From: CAVQEK01 sp963711495
GTDB taxonomy: Bacteria; Bacteroidota; Bacteroidia; Cytophagales; Cyclobacteriaceae
DNA: 64,000 nt
NCBI GenBank assembly: GCA_963711495.1
Contig: CAVQEK010000005.1
Coordinates: forward strand, 248,001-312,000
Direction: 5' to 3'
Shown: positions 19,154 to 28,565 of the stretch, in pieces
How positions within the stretch are numbered: position 1 is the stretch's first letter
Layout: each line of letters begins with the position of its first letter
Program-made: the position numbers and the translations under genes
The notes under the pieces: model-generated
Databases searched by the model: none
What the model saw: only the letters and a program-made list of their open reading frames with translations
What the model was told of the DNA's origin: nothing

Positions 19154-19681
19154 ATGACTTTAAATGTTGACAATGCTTCGGCAAAAAATTTAAAAACAAG
19201 GTTCCGCAATAAATGTGTATCACTGATCCTTTTGCCGCTGTTCATGACCTGGATGTCAAATGCTGGTTTTTGCCAGACAGAAAATTCAGTAGATCATTTG
19301 AAGTGGTACGATGATTTTTGTGCTGCACGCAGCGAATCCGTTACGACTGGCAAATTCATTATGCTTTATTTCTCAGGTTCAGACTGGTGCAAACCTTGCA
19401 TTCAGCTTACCCAAAATATTATTAATACACAGAATTTCAGCAATTTCGCTGATTCGATTATTATACCCATGCGAATTGATTTTCCCAGATTAAAAAAACA
19501 TCAACTACCCGAAGAGCGTCAAAAAGCCAATGAGGCGCTTGCAAACCGATACAATCCCAATGGTGTATTTCCTTATCTTGTTTTCATTGATAGTTCTGGA
19601 GATGTTAAAGCGGTCAGCACGTATAGCGCCTCGACGCCTGATGATTTTATTTATCACCTTCAAGCACTGCTCAAACGGTGA
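19154..19681 (+). CDS. thioredoxin-family protein, exported
   Basis: 175 residues from ATG 19154; a longer in-frame start at 19085 exists but adds a sequence without signal character. A hydrophobic export segment lies at about 20-40 (CVSLILLPLFMTWMSNAGFC). The thioredoxin fold has a redox CxxC, Cys79 and Cys82 in SDWCKPC, and a cis-proline region in FPYLVFID. It overlaps the next gene by four bases (GTGA), so the two are translationally coupled. In the four-gene cassette thioredoxin-ApbE-DUF4266-DUF3570 it probably reduces or isomerises cysteines of an exported partner, the cysteine-containing DUF4266 lipoprotein being the obvious candidate. Confidence 0.88.
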   Translation: MTLNVDNASAKNLKTRFRNKCVSLILLPLFMTWMSNAGFCQTENSVDHLKWYDDFCAARSESVTTGKFIMLYFSGSDWCKPCIQLTQNIINTQNFSNFADSIIIPMRIDFPRLKKHQLPEERQKANEALANRYNPNGVFPYLVFIDSSGDVKAVSTYSASTPDDFIYHLQALLKR

Positions 19682-20661
19682 AAATAATTCTCCTGGTTTT
19701 ATGCCTATTTTCTACGCTGAATAGTCTGGCACAGATGAAGACAAATACCAAAGTATTGTCACTCATGGGTTCGCGGTTCGAAATTTCTGCCGTTTCGGAG
19801 CGTGAAGAATTAAACTGGGAGGCGATCAACGCTGCCATCCAAGAAATAAATCGCATCGAAGACTTGATCTCCAGTTGGAAAGATGGTTCCGAAACCAGTG
19901 AGATCAATCGCAATGCGGGTTTGAAACCCGTGGCAGTAAGTCGTGAACTTTTCGGTTTGATCTCCAGGGCCCAAAAAGTCTCTGAGTTAACACAGGGCGC
20001 CTTCGATATTTCTTTTGCTTCGATGGATAAGATCTGGACGTTTAAAGGTGACACGATTGCCATGCCAGATTCGTCAATTGTGGCAACGGCTGCGCAATAT
20101 ATCAATTACAAAAATATATTGCTTGACCAGGAGCATTACACGGTATTTTTAAAAATACAAGGCATGAAAATAGGCTTTGGCGCCATCGGAAAAGGGTATG
20201 CCGCCAACCGTGCCAAAGAAGTAATGCAAAATTTGGGCATCGAAAATGGATTGGTTAATGCGGGAGGCGACCTGATTGCCTGGGGAAGACAAGCCAATGG
20301 TAAAGATTGGCAAATCGGAATTGCCGACCCCAAAAAAGAAAAACAATATATCGCCTGGCTTTCTGCCAGCAACCTGAGCATTGTTACTTCGGGTGATTAC
20401 GAAAAATTTGTAGTCATCAATGGTGAACGCTATGCCCATATCATTGACCCTAAAACAGGATACCCCGCAAAAGGCATAAAAAGTGTGACCATTATTTCAC
20501 CTGATGCCGAATTATCTGATGCTTTGGCGACCTCAATTTTTGTGATGGGTGTAAAAGAAGGATTGGCGCTGATCAATCGTTTGAAAAACATAGAAGCGAT
20601 CATTGTTGACGATCAGAATAAAATATGGACTTCTGACCATCTGGAACTTAATTATTACTGA
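19678..20661 (+). CDS. apbE: ApbE family FAD:protein FMN transferase, exported
   Basis: 327 residues. The GTG start overlapping the previous stop is preferred because it gives a signal peptide (residues 1-19, LLVLCLFSTLNSLAQ). ApbE hallmarks are present: MGSRFEISA near the start, FDISFASMDKIW, IGFGAIGKGYAANRA, GLVNAGGDLIAWG, and HIIDPKTGYPAKG followed by SPDAELSDALATSIFVMG. ApbE attaches FMN through a phosphoester to Ser/Thr of exported redox proteins such as NqrC and RnfG. No NqrC or RnfG gene is nearby, so the substrate is likely within the cassette or elsewhere. Confidence 0.95.
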   Translation: MKIILLVLCLFSTLNSLAQMKTNTKVLSLMGSRFEISAVSEREELNWEAINAAIQEINRIEDLISSWKDGSETSEINRNAGLKPVAVSRELFGLISRAQKVSELTQGAFDISFASMDKIWTFKGDTIAMPDSSIVATAAQYINYKNILLDQEHYTVFLKIQGMKIGFGAIGKGYAANRAKEVMQNLGIENGLVNAGGDLIAWGRQANGKDWQIGIADPKKEKQYIAWLSASNLSIVTSGDYEKFVVINGERYAHIIDPKTGYPAKGIKSVTIISPDAELSDALATSIFVMGVKEGLALINRLKNIEAIIVDDQNKIWTSDHLELNYY

Positions 20662-20715
20662 TCCCAATTTTTTTGCCGCGATCAAAAATCTAAATTGCTT
20701 TAGAATCCAAAAACC

Positions 20716-20946
20716 ATGAAAAAAAATTTCCAACGTCTCTTTGCCGCATTGGTCTTTATTTTCTTTTTGTGCAGCCAGATCAGGTGTGTACCTGTAAAGG
20801 GATATCAAAAGGTTTATCTGAATGACCAGGAAATGCAACTCACCAACCGTCCTGCAGAAAGTTTTGAGTCAGATTTTCAGTCATATCGTGAAGGTGCTGT
20901 TGGCGGCACCAACGGCAATACCGGGGGAGGGTGCGGATGCAACTGA
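20716..20946 (+). CDS. DUF4266 small lipoprotein-like protein
   Basis: 76 residues. A hydrophobic signal ends in SQIRC, giving a possible lipidated Cys near residue 24. The remainder carries the family pattern SYREGAVGG followed by a glycine-rich stretch and the C-terminal GGGCGCN. The two closely spaced cysteines at the very C-terminus are the distinctive feature and could bind a metal or be the thioredoxin substrate. The gene starts 54 bases after apbE and its end overlaps the start of the DUF3570 gene. Function is not established. Confidence 0.85.
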   Translation: MKKNFQRLFAALVFIFFLCSQIRCVPVKGYQKVYLNDQEMQLTNRPAESFESDFQSYREGAVGGTNGNTGGGCGCN

Positions 20947-22157
20947 TTCGCTCGATATCGATTTTCTGTCTTGTACTTTTACCTGTTGCGGCTTTGGCCC
21001 AAAATGAGGTTGAAGATACAATTTCCTTCTTTTCAACAAGACAAACGGAAATCGATTTTCTGGGCAGTTATTACCAACAAACCGGTGATCACTCTGCCGT
21101 TACCGGTGGAGAGGGCACTGAAACATTGCATGATTACGCCAGTAAAATAGTAATCAATGTGCCCCTATCGGACAAAAAAGCATTGAATATAGAAACAGGC
21201 ATCAGCTATTTCACCTCCGCTTCAAACGACAACATCGATCCCAACACCATTTCTTCTGCTTCTTACGACGACCTGCCCATTCATATCGATGCTACTTATT
21301 CGGTAAACGATACGGCCCGAAGGCGATCGTACGGTTTTCGCGGTCGTATTTCCCACGAACAGTACTTCGGATCGGTCTCGGCAGGAGGTTTTTTCACCCG
21401 CATATCCCGTGACAAAAACCGTGAAGTTAAATTTACAGGACAATTTTATCTGGATAAATGGGCGTTGTATTATTCTATCAGCAAATTATATCCAGTCGAG
21501 TTAAAAGGACTCGGGGATCTGGTCGATACCAATAAAAGGCTCACTTCCGATCTGTCCGTTTCACTCAGTCAAGTGATCAACAAACGCATGCAATTGTCAA
21601 TACTCATCGGATTGATTTATCAGAACGGATTGCTGTCGGCCCCTTATCACCGGGTGTATATCGACAATGAAAATCTACCGCGACTGGAAAGGTTGCCCCA
21701 AAATAAATTCCGCTATCCACTGGCATTCAGGCTAAATTATTTTGTAGGTGATCGGGTGATTATCCGGTCGTTTTATCGCTATTACCGTGACGACTGGGGA
21801 ATGAGTGCGCATACCATAAATTTCGAAATTCCACTCAAAATCACTAATTTCTTCTCAGTGTACCCGTTTTACCGTTATCACCATCAAACAGCCGTTCGTT
21901 ATTTTGCTCCATTTGCCATGCATCAGCCGGACGATCATTTCTATACTTCAGACTATGATCTGTCCGCCTTTTCCAGTCAATTTGCCGGTGGAGGCATCCG
22001 CTATGCCCCGGCTTTTGGGATCGGTAAATTCCGCCTTTCTGCCAGTGCCAAAAAATACTTCACTTTCAAAGAATTGGGCTTGAGAATTGGTGCTTATCGC
22101 CGAAGTGATGGATTACGCGCGTCGATTTACAGTTTTAATCTCGGATTTTTGCATTGA
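20937..22157 (+). CDS. DUF3570 family outer-membrane-like beta-barrel protein
   Basis: 406 residues from ATG 20937 (a GTG six bases earlier is possible), overlapping the DUF4266 stop. Signal peptide about 1-22 (FCLVLLPVAALAQ). The mature part is a long series of amphipathic strands with aromatic ends (FRYPLAFRLNYFVGDRVIIRSFYRYYRDDWGM; INFEIPLKI; FSVYPFYRYHHQTAVRYFAPFA) and ends in a C-terminal strand SFNLGFLH, as in an outer membrane barrel. DUF3570 commonly accompanies DUF4266 and ApbE. It probably forms the outer-membrane part of the same unknown redox or metal-handling unit. Confidence 0.85.
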   Translation: MQLIRSISIFCLVLLPVAALAQNEVEDTISFFSTRQTEIDFLGSYYQQTGDHSAVTGGEGTETLHDYASKIVINVPLSDKKALNIETGISYFTSASNDNIDPNTISSASYDDLPIHIDATYSVNDTARRRSYGFRGRISHEQYFGSVSAGGFFTRISRDKNREVKFTGQFYLDKWALYYSISKLYPVELKGLGDLVDTNKRLTSDLSVSLSQVINKRMQLSILIGLIYQNGLLSAPYHRVYIDNENLPRLERLPQNKFRYPLAFRLNYFVGDRVIIRSFYRYYRDDWGMSAHTINFEIPLKITNFFSVYPFYRYHHQTAVRYFAPFAMHQPDDHFYTSDYDLSAFSSQFAGGGIRYAPAFGIGKFRLSASAKKYFTFKELGLRIGAYRRSDGLRASIYSFNLGFLH

Positions 22158-22191
22158 AAAGAGTCGCGTACATCGAAGAACATTGAGGTGG

Positions 22192-22248
22192 AACCTGAAA
22201 ATTTAATCGTTTTTTATGAGTTTTATTGAATTGCCCTGTTTTCAGGTT
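22192..22248 (+). terminator. inverted repeat after the DUF3570 gene
   Basis: AACCTGAAAA (22192-22201) is perfectly complementary to TTTTCAGGTT (22239-22248) with a 37-base AT-rich loop. It lies 35 bases after the DUF3570 stop and may end that operon, but the loop is long and the downstream T content modest. Confidence 0.3.
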
Positions 22249-22373
22249 TGTATTTAAGCCAGAGTAATGACGATATTGCGAACCAAAATTTAAAGCGAAC
22301 AGTTCATTGATGGGTAGGTCATTTACTTATCAATGCCAAAAATTTCATCCATTTTTTCAGAATTACATAAAGA

Positions 22374-23060
22374 ATGACACAAGAGGATCTTATTAAACTC
22401 GAAAAAAAAACTGCCGGAGAAAAGGCCGCGGATTTTATTCAAGATGGCATGATCGTCGGCCTGGGATCTGGTTCCACCGTATTTTATTTTTTGCATAAAG
22501 TTGGTCAGCTTGTTGCAGAAGGTCTGCGCATCCAGGGTGTTTCTACATCTACTGCCACTACAAAACTGGCACAACAATGGAATATCCCGCTCATCGATAT
22601 TGATGACATCGACGCCATTGACCTCACCGTAGATGGGGCCGACGAAGTTGATCCGGCATTTCAAGGCATCAAAGGGGGCGGTGGTGCCCTTTTAAATGAA
22701 AAGGTAGTGGCGTCTCTCTCAAAGCGTATTGTATGGGTGGTTGATTCCAGAAAATATGTACAACAATTAGGTGCATTTCCATTGCCCGTGGAGGTGGTCC
22801 CTTTTGCCACGCAGGTGGTCCATAAAAGACTGCTTTCTGTGGGTTATCAGCCGGAGATAAGAAAAACCGCTACGAAACTGTTCGTCACGGATAATGGCAA
22901 TAATATCATCGATTTGCACCTGAATCATATTCGTGATCCGAAAGCGTTATTGCAGGCATTGGACATCATTCCGGGTGTGGTAGAAACGGGATTGTTCCTG
23001 GATTATGTCAACACGGTTATTATTGGTCGTTCGGAAAAGCCCGAGATCTTAAACAAGTGA
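22374..23060 (+). CDS. rpiA: ribose-5-phosphate isomerase A
   Basis: 228 residues, the normal length. It interconverts ribose 5-phosphate and ribulose 5-phosphate in the cytoplasmic pentose phosphate pathway. Signature motifs are intact: GLGSGSTV (phosphate loop), STSTATTKLA, DLTVDGADEVD (catalytic Asp pair), KGGGGALLNEKVVA (catalytic Glu and Lys), and VDSRK. It is a stand-alone plus-strand gene with a hairpin just after the stop. A ribokinase and GRP transporter gene about 10 kb away would supply its substrate, though the distance argues against direct linkage. Confidence 0.97.
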   Translation: MTQEDLIKLEKKTAGEKAADFIQDGMIVGLGSGSTVFYFLHKVGQLVAEGLRIQGVSTSTATTKLAQQWNIPLIDIDDIDAIDLTVDGADEVDPAFQGIKGGGGALLNEKVVASLSKRIVWVVDSRKYVQQLGAFPLPVEVVPFATQVVHKRLLSVGYQPEIRKTATKLFVTDNGNNIIDLHLNHIRDPKALLQALDIIPGVVETGLFLDYVNTVIIGRSEKPEILNK

Positions 23061-23074
23061 AATGACCAAAAAAT

Positions 23075-23104
23075 AATCCCGATCAGTTCTCACGAATCGG
23101 GATT
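23075..23104. terminator. hairpin downstream of rpiA
   Basis: AATCCCGAT (23075-23083) and ATCGGGATT (23096-23104) form a perfect 9-bp stem with a 12-base loop, 15 bases after the rpiA stop. The plus strand has no T-run after it; on the minus strand the stem is followed by TATTTTTT, so an intrinsic terminator would be stronger in that direction. Confidence 0.45.
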
Positions 23105-23748
23105 GGCAAATAACGGATTTCAACATTGCCTACATCTAATCCGCATCAATTTCTTTATTGTCATTTTGCCCGGAAAAGGACACATGGAATTGGTATATCA
23201 ACAATTCAATATTTAAAGATTTCGGTGTTCTCATAAAATTTCCCGTTTATTTATGCCAAATTATATTTGATGTTAAGTCTCTTTTCAAAAAGTCACTTGA
23301 ACCACAAAAAAAATTTGTGTCATTTCAAAGGTTGAAATATGGAAGATCATTCAGTATTTTAAAATATAAAATTCTGAACACGTATTTTAAATACCTGAAT
23401 CCAAATAAAGACCAACCGAGTTCGATGTATCGGATTGTGAAACATCAAATACGTTTTGATTTGTTGGAAAATGATAAATGCAGGCGAGTGATAATTTCAA
23501 ATCAAACTGGGTTTGCTCATCATTTTTCTATTCTTGTGTAATGTTTAAATAACCCAAAGTGATTAAACGTTCCATCACTTATCAAGACAATAATCAATCT
23601 ATTTCATATAAGCATACACAGCTAGCCATATGGCAGGTTTGAAGTATAAGAATCCAGATATATTGGAGATGGAAAAAAAGAGTAAACTGTAGTCTCTTTT
23701 ATGAATATAATTGGTAAAAATTAAATTCGATTCACTTACTTTAACCAA
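23105..23748. other. gene-poor AT-rich intergenic stretch
   Basis: About 640 bases between the rpiA hairpin and the GH89 gene. An open frame of 127 codons (23158-23541, plus) is rich in Ile, Lys, Phe and Asn, has no recognisable domain and no upstream initiation signal, and is treated as chance. No tRNA or repeat was seen. The promoter of the GH89 gene must lie in its last part. Confidence 0.5.
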
Positions 23749-25914
23749 ATGAAAAAATTAATACTTCTATATCTCACTTCAGTAATCCTTTCAACTCTAT
23801 TAGTCTCATGTAAAAAGACATTTCCTGTTTCTGAAAACCCAAAATTAAATGCAGCTCACGATGTTTTAGAACGTGTTCTGGGTAAACAAAACGCTAGCCG
23901 TTTTGTCTTCAAATATCAAAAAAAGGATACACTCGATACATTTAGCATCTCAATGAACAATAACCAGGTAGTGGTTACAGGAAATTCTCCCATTGCCCTT
24001 TCTCACGGAGCTTACTTGTATATAAAACACAATGGCTACGGCATGCTTTGTTGGTCCGGATTGCGTTTAGCACTTCCTGAAAACCTAGCCCCTTTTGATA
24101 CTACAGTTACCAGTCCATTTAAATACCGTTATTATATGAACACAGTTACCCACGGTTATTCTACGCCATATTGGGATTGGAAACGGTGGGAGAAAGAATT
24201 GGACTGGATGGCCATTCATGGTATGAATATGCCTTTATTGGCAGGGGCACATGAGGCTATTTTACTCCGTACATTTAAAAAACTAGGACTTACCGAAAAA
24301 GAAGCGTTGGATTATTTTTCCGGCCCGGCACATCTTCCCTGGAATCGTATGGGTAATATTGGCGGTTGGGATGGGCCACCTCCACTTTCATTTTTTGACA
24401 AGCAATTAGCGCTGGCCCATCAAATACAAGATCGTGCCGGAGTATTAGGGATGCACCCAATAATCCATGCCTTTGCAGGGTTCGTCCCAAAAGCCATTAA
24501 GCGGCTCTATCCTAACGAAGAATTGCGCGAACTGGAATGGGGTGGATTTGAAGAAAAAGTTCATATCCTTTCGCCAAAAAGCAAGCTTTTTGAAAAAATC
24601 GGAGCTTTATACATTCAGGAATGGGAAAAAGAATTTGGCAAAGGCGGTTTTTATCTGGCAGATAGTTTTAACGAAATGGAGGTCCCTTTGTCTGAAGATC
24701 CCGAACTGGCAAAACAGGAATTGTCCGATTATGGTGCCGCAGTTTACAATTCCATTACCAAAACCAATCCGGATGCAGTGTGGGTCATGCAAGGTTGGAC
24801 CTTCCCCTACTACCGGGATAAAGATGGTAAGCTCTTCTGGACTCCTGAAAAACTTCATGCATTGATCAGTAAAATACCTGATAACAAGCTTCTTATTTTA
24901 GATATGGCCAATGAATACAATGAACTGTTTTGGAAGATCCCCAATTCATGGAAGATGTATCATGGCTTCTTTGGGAAACAGTGGATTTATTCATTTATTC
25001 CTAATATGGGTGGCAAGGTACCTTGGAATGGTAATTTGGATTTTTATGCCAGTGCCCCTGAAGAGGCGCTTAAATATCCGGAAAAAGGCAATTTGGTGGG
25101 ATTTGGTTTTGCCCCTGAAGGCATTGAAAATAACGAAATAATTTACGAATTACTGAGCGATTGGGGTTGGCGAACCCATAAAATAAATTTGGACGATTGG
25201 ATTAATGATTATTGCTTAAACCGTTACGGTGCCTACCCTGATTCTCTTAAAAAGGCCTATAAGCTACTTCGGCAATCCGCTTTAGGAAGTTTTACGGACC
25301 ATCCCAGGTTTTTATATCAATTCAGGCCTGGTACCGGAAAAGAAACGGTGCATCGTTCGGTAACATTTACCAAGGCGGTAAGGTGTTTTTTAGAAGCATC
25401 TAAAGAACTCAATGGAAGTCAACTTTATCATAACGATGCTATTGAATTAAGTGCCCAACAAATAGGCTTAAATATAGATGATCTCCTGATTCAGGCCAGA
25501 AAAGAGAATGACTCAACCATACAAAACGCCACTTACCAAAAAGCCATCAATTTAATGCGGACACTGGACCGGATTTTAGCCTCTCACCCTAACGACAAAT
25601 TGGAAAACTGGGTTAATTACGCCAGAAATTTTGGCTCGACACCCCAGGAAAAAATATATTACGAGTGTAATGCCAAACGTTTAATCACAACCTGGGGAGG
25701 TTGGGTGAATGAATACTCAGCCCGGACATGGAGTGGGCTGATTGCTGACTATTATGCCGAACGTTGGCAATTGTGGTTAAATGCCAGAAAAAACCACACG
25801 GATTTCGATATGAAAAAGTGGGAAGAAAAATGGATAACAACGCCATGGGAAAACCATACTAAACCTTTTAAAGAACCATTGACTATTATACAGGAAATTA
25901 TAAATAAGGATTGA
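23749..25914 (+). CDS. GH89 alpha-N-acetylglucosaminidase, lipoprotein
   Basis: 721 residues, close to human NAGLU in length. Lipoprotein signal with Cys21 (LLVSCKK). An N-terminal small alpha/beta domain (30-120) precedes the TIM barrel. Conserved motifs: YYMNTVTHGYSTPYWDW (about 128-144), AIHGMNMPL, HAFAGFVP, acid/base Glu309 in ADSFNEMEVP, LDMANEYNE, and nucleophile Glu457 in GFAPEGIENNEIIYEL. A C-terminal all-alpha domain follows, with WEEKWI near the end. The enzyme removes terminal alpha-linked GlcNAc, for example from mucin-type or glycosaminoglycan chains. It stands alone on the plus strand, convergent with a beta-helix protein gene. Confidence 0.95.
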   Translation: MKKLILLYLTSVILSTLLVSCKKTFPVSENPKLNAAHDVLERVLGKQNASRFVFKYQKKDTLDTFSISMNNNQVVVTGNSPIALSHGAYLYIKHNGYGMLCWSGLRLALPENLAPFDTTVTSPFKYRYYMNTVTHGYSTPYWDWKRWEKELDWMAIHGMNMPLLAGAHEAILLRTFKKLGLTEKEALDYFSGPAHLPWNRMGNIGGWDGPPPLSFFDKQLALAHQIQDRAGVLGMHPIIHAFAGFVPKAIKRLYPNEELRELEWGGFEEKVHILSPKSKLFEKIGALYIQEWEKEFGKGGFYLADSFNEMEVPLSEDPELAKQELSDYGAAVYNSITKTNPDAVWVMQGWTFPYYRDKDGKLFWTPEKLHALISKIPDNKLLILDMANEYNELFWKIPNSWKMYHGFFGKQWIYSFIPNMGGKVPWNGNLDFYASAPEEALKYPEKGNLVGFGFAPEGIENNEIIYELLSDWGWRTHKINLDDWINDYCLNRYGAYPDSLKKAYKLLRQSALGSFTDHPRFLYQFRPGTGKETVHRSVTFTKAVRCFLEASKELNGSQLYHNDAIELSAQQIGLNIDDLLIQARKENDSTIQNATYQKAINLMRTLDRILASHPNDKLENWVNYARNFGSTPQEKIYYECNAKRLITTWGGWVNEYSARTWSGLIADYYAERWQLWLNARKNHTDFDMKKWEEKWITTPWENHTKPFKEPLTIIQEIINKD

Positions 25915-25984
25915 TGTTAAATGGAATGATCCAATTGAAAAAATAACAGCCCCAAAGGAAAAACCTGTTCAAGTTTCTCCATTA

Positions 25985-26155
25985 TCACTTTTCATTCATG
26001 TGATCCTCCATAAATTTCACCACAATGGCCAGATCATGTCTATGAGCAGGCATTTGGGTCATATCCCACCACACACTGATGTGATACGATTTTAATTTAA
26101 CATCGGATATCTTTATTCGGTCCCGTGTGGTTTTTCCAAAGCTCCGATATCATAA
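25985..26155 (-). pseudogene. possible 3-prime remnant of a lost gene
   Basis: Minus-strand frame open from about 26155 to a TGA at 25985-25987, without a start codon at its head and overlapping the end of the beta-helix gene in another frame. It reads as plausible protein (SYHISVWWDMTQMPAHRHD, then a helix ending MEDHMNEK). No family is recognised and it may be chance. Confidence 0.2.
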
Positions 26156-27726
26156 ACTGCACCCGATGGCACCGGACTTCCTACCAGATCTGTTTTTCCC
26201 ATTGTTATTCCAAACAATAAATTCAGATTTAAACCACTGTTGAATTCGGGGCTATCAATAGAAGGATAAAATACGCTAAGTTCCTTGGGTGTAATTTCGG
26301 ATGGATTGACAGGTAAAATACTCGCCGTTTGTGCGATCCGGGGGTCCTGGAATTTTCCTATAAATTGACCATTGAGCATCTCATTACCGGTTTGCTTAAC
26401 CCAGGATCTGAGACTGCCATATCCAATAAATTTAATTTTATGGTTTAAATTCCAGTAACAGTTACCCAAAAACTTTTCATTTTTTAGGGTCTGCCCGACA
26501 TGTAAAAAAGGTCCGTCGTATACAAAAATATTATTGTAAAATTCCATGCCTTCCAAATTGTGGGTAAGCCAAAAGATGCTTCCCTCTGGGTTGCTGTTGT
26601 AGATGGTATTGTTGTAAACTTTACAGTTGTGGATTTCCCCTCCTCCTTTCCAAATGCCGATAGATCCGGTGCCATTGGTGGCATCGTTGTAACTAAGGTT
26701 GTACCGCACCACATTGTCATGCCATATTTTGCCTGCTCCAAATTCAAACAAACCGATTCCCGGGCCCTGATTTTCGTAAGATAAATTGTATTGCAATACC
26801 GAATTGGATACACCGCCATCAAAATCAAATCCTCCCCCATCAGCGGCACTTTTGGCGGTTTTGTTGTGGTGGGATATGCAATGCTGTATCATGACATTGT
26901 TGGCATCCCAGATCCAAATGCCTACAGGTCCGTTGCCATTCCAGGGCATGTCCCAACCATTGTTGAACGCTTCACAATATTCAATAACAGCACCATCCAC
27001 CGAAGCCACAAGAATTCCATTACCACTGTGGTTGTCGTTGACGGTAGGGTCTCCTGGATTATTTTCTGCGATACAATGTCCGATATAAATATTTTTGTTG
27101 TCATAATGTGTAGTGTCATATATGGTGGTGCCACTGACATTGATCCCCGCAAATCCATTTTCATGGGCATATACATTGGTAACCCTGGTATTAATATTTT
27201 TGAACAGGTGTATACCACTGTGTTGAAAACCATATACTTCCAAATGGTTCAGTTGGATATTTTGACAATTTTCAACATAAACACCATCACTTGTATTTCC
27301 GTATTTCCTTCCTGAGCCTTTAATGACCAGATTTGTGATGTGAACATTTTTGCAATTTTTCAAGTATATGCCTGCACTGTCACCCGCATCGATTGTGGCC
27401 TCATTTCGATCGATTGTAGTAACCACAATAGACAAATCCCTGTCGTCAGCGATATAATTCTCCAGAAACAGGGTGCCTTCAAAGACATCATCACTGGACA
27501 AAATAACCGAATCACCCGGGGAAAGGTGGACGTGATTGATCCGACGCATTGTTTTCCAGGGTTTATCGGCTGTGCCAGGATTGTCGTCATCACCATCGGG
27601 ACTCACATAATAATTAGAATTTAATTTGTTCGTGCTTTTAGAATTTATCGATGGTGATGCGACCCCGGAAACGGCGTTTAAATAATTAAAAACAAACATC
27701 ACGTAAAAAATAGCCTGGGAACTCAT
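26113..27726 (-). CDS. right-handed parallel beta-helix protein, exported
   Basis: 537 residues. A weak signal segment covers about 1-22. NYYVSPDGDDDNPGTADKPW (about 39-58) is the conserved N-terminal cap motif of secreted beta-helix carbohydrate enzymes. Residues about 100-410 are repeating short strands with regular Asn/Gly turns (GIYLKNCKNVHITNLVIKG, GVYVENCQNIQLNHLEVYG, NGILVASVDGAVIEYCEAF, NVMIQHCISHH), the pattern of pectate lyase-like and PL6/GH28-type folds. The C-terminal part carries a non-helical domain ending SGAVYDIGALE. No catalytic set of a named lyase or glycosidase family could be assigned. It may bind or cleave an acidic polysaccharide. It is convergent with GH89 and not in an evident operon. 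Confidence 0.8.
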   Translation of the reverse strand: MSSQAIFYVMFVFNYLNAVSGVASPSINSKSTNKLNSNYYVSPDGDDDNPGTADKPWKTMRRINHVHLSPGDSVILSSDDVFEGTLFLENYIADDRDLSIVVTTIDRNEATIDAGDSAGIYLKNCKNVHITNLVIKGSGRKYGNTSDGVYVENCQNIQLNHLEVYGFQHSGIHLFKNINTRVTNVYAHENGFAGINVSGTTIYDTTHYDNKNIYIGHCIAENNPGDPTVNDNHSGNGILVASVDGAVIEYCEAFNNGWDMPWNGNGPVGIWIWDANNVMIQHCISHHNKTAKSAADGGGFDFDGGVSNSVLQYNLSYENQGPGIGLFEFGAGKIWHDNVVRYNLSYNDATNGTGSIGIWKGGGEIHNCKVYNNTIYNSNPEGSIFWLTHNLEGMEFYNNIFVYDGPFLHVGQTLKNEKFLGNCYWNLNHKIKFIGYGSLRSWVKQTGNEMLNGQFIGKFQDPRIAQTASILPVNPSEITPKELSVFYPSIDSPEFNSGLNLNLLFGITMGKTDLVGSPVPSGAVYDIGALEKPHGTE

Positions 27727-28469
27727 TGATTTCTATTTTAAGTAGGCACAATGCATTTTATCCATAATTCTTTCCCCTTTTTAAAAGGAAATCCTGAACC
27801 AATTCTTTGCTTTCTCCACAAGATAATATTGTTGACTAACAACTCCAATCAGTCGTTCTATGCAAGAATAATTTGGGAAAATGTCGATTATTAGATAAAT
27901 CGGTATTGCCGGTGTGTAATCTTTCAATTGAAAAACAAACAATCACATTGAAGTAATACAATAAATTCTTGACAACCCACAGATTGCTAGCCCGAAATAA
28001 CTGAGTGGAGGTGTAGAATGCTAATGGAGGAAGCATTGTTTTGCTCACACCTGCAAAGTATGCCGCTTATCAATTCTTGGATCCCACTTCGTTCGATTTG
28101 TCTTGAGATTTCTTGGGTTCGTCCCGATTTTTATCCGCATGAACATACAACCGTAACCGTCAACCAAAAAACAAGCTGTTATTTTATGACATCCTGGTCA
28201 AATATCCTTTTTGGAAAGAAAGTAAATTTAATTTACATCACTTGGGTTTTGAGATTCATCATGATTATATCTTCCTGGTGAAAAAGACGATCAATTACCA
28301 GGCCCTTTCCCTTCTGAACACCAGTTTAGTAAAGACTGTAATCAGGTTTACCGTTTCTTTTTTGACATTCACAACAGTTCTAGCGTAGTGGTGATTAGAC
28401 ATTAGGAATACCAATCCGGGAGAAACTTTTTTTTCACGGCGGAGAAATCATTCCTGCTTATATGCTCAA
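27727..28469. other. gene-free intergenic stretch
   Basis: About 740 bases between the beta-helix gene start and a hairpin. Short open frames occur on both strands but none has coding character over its length. One frame near 28170-28390 reads NKLLFYDILVKYPFW and then a hydrophobic segment, and another near 28040 reads TPAKYAAYQFLDPTSFDL, hinting at decayed coding DNA, but no family could be recognised. Confidence 0.4.
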
Positions 28470-28499
28470 CAAGAGCATCAATAGTCATTGATGCTCTTG
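28470..28499 (-). terminator. perfect 12-bp hairpin downstream of the 568-residue gene
   Basis: CAAGAGCATCAA (28470-28481) and TTGATGCTCTTG (28488-28499) form a perfect stem with a 6-base loop. It lies 66 bases after the stop of the minus-strand gene at 28566. Only TT follows on that strand, so it may be a weak or factor-assisted terminator. Confidence 0.45.
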
Positions 28500-28565
28500 G
28501 AAGGTCGCACATAAAATATTATGAAAATGTATGCAAAACTACAATTGATTATCGTCAAGTAAACC

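Noticed and set aside
23158..23541. 127-codon plus-strand frame between rpiA and GH89
   Set aside because: Composition is that of random AT-rich DNA, no initiation signal and no family resemblance.
27836..28281. Short frames on both strands in the gap after the beta-helix gene
   Set aside because: No domain or coherent frame; only fragments reminiscent of protein, kept as a note on the intergenic entry.
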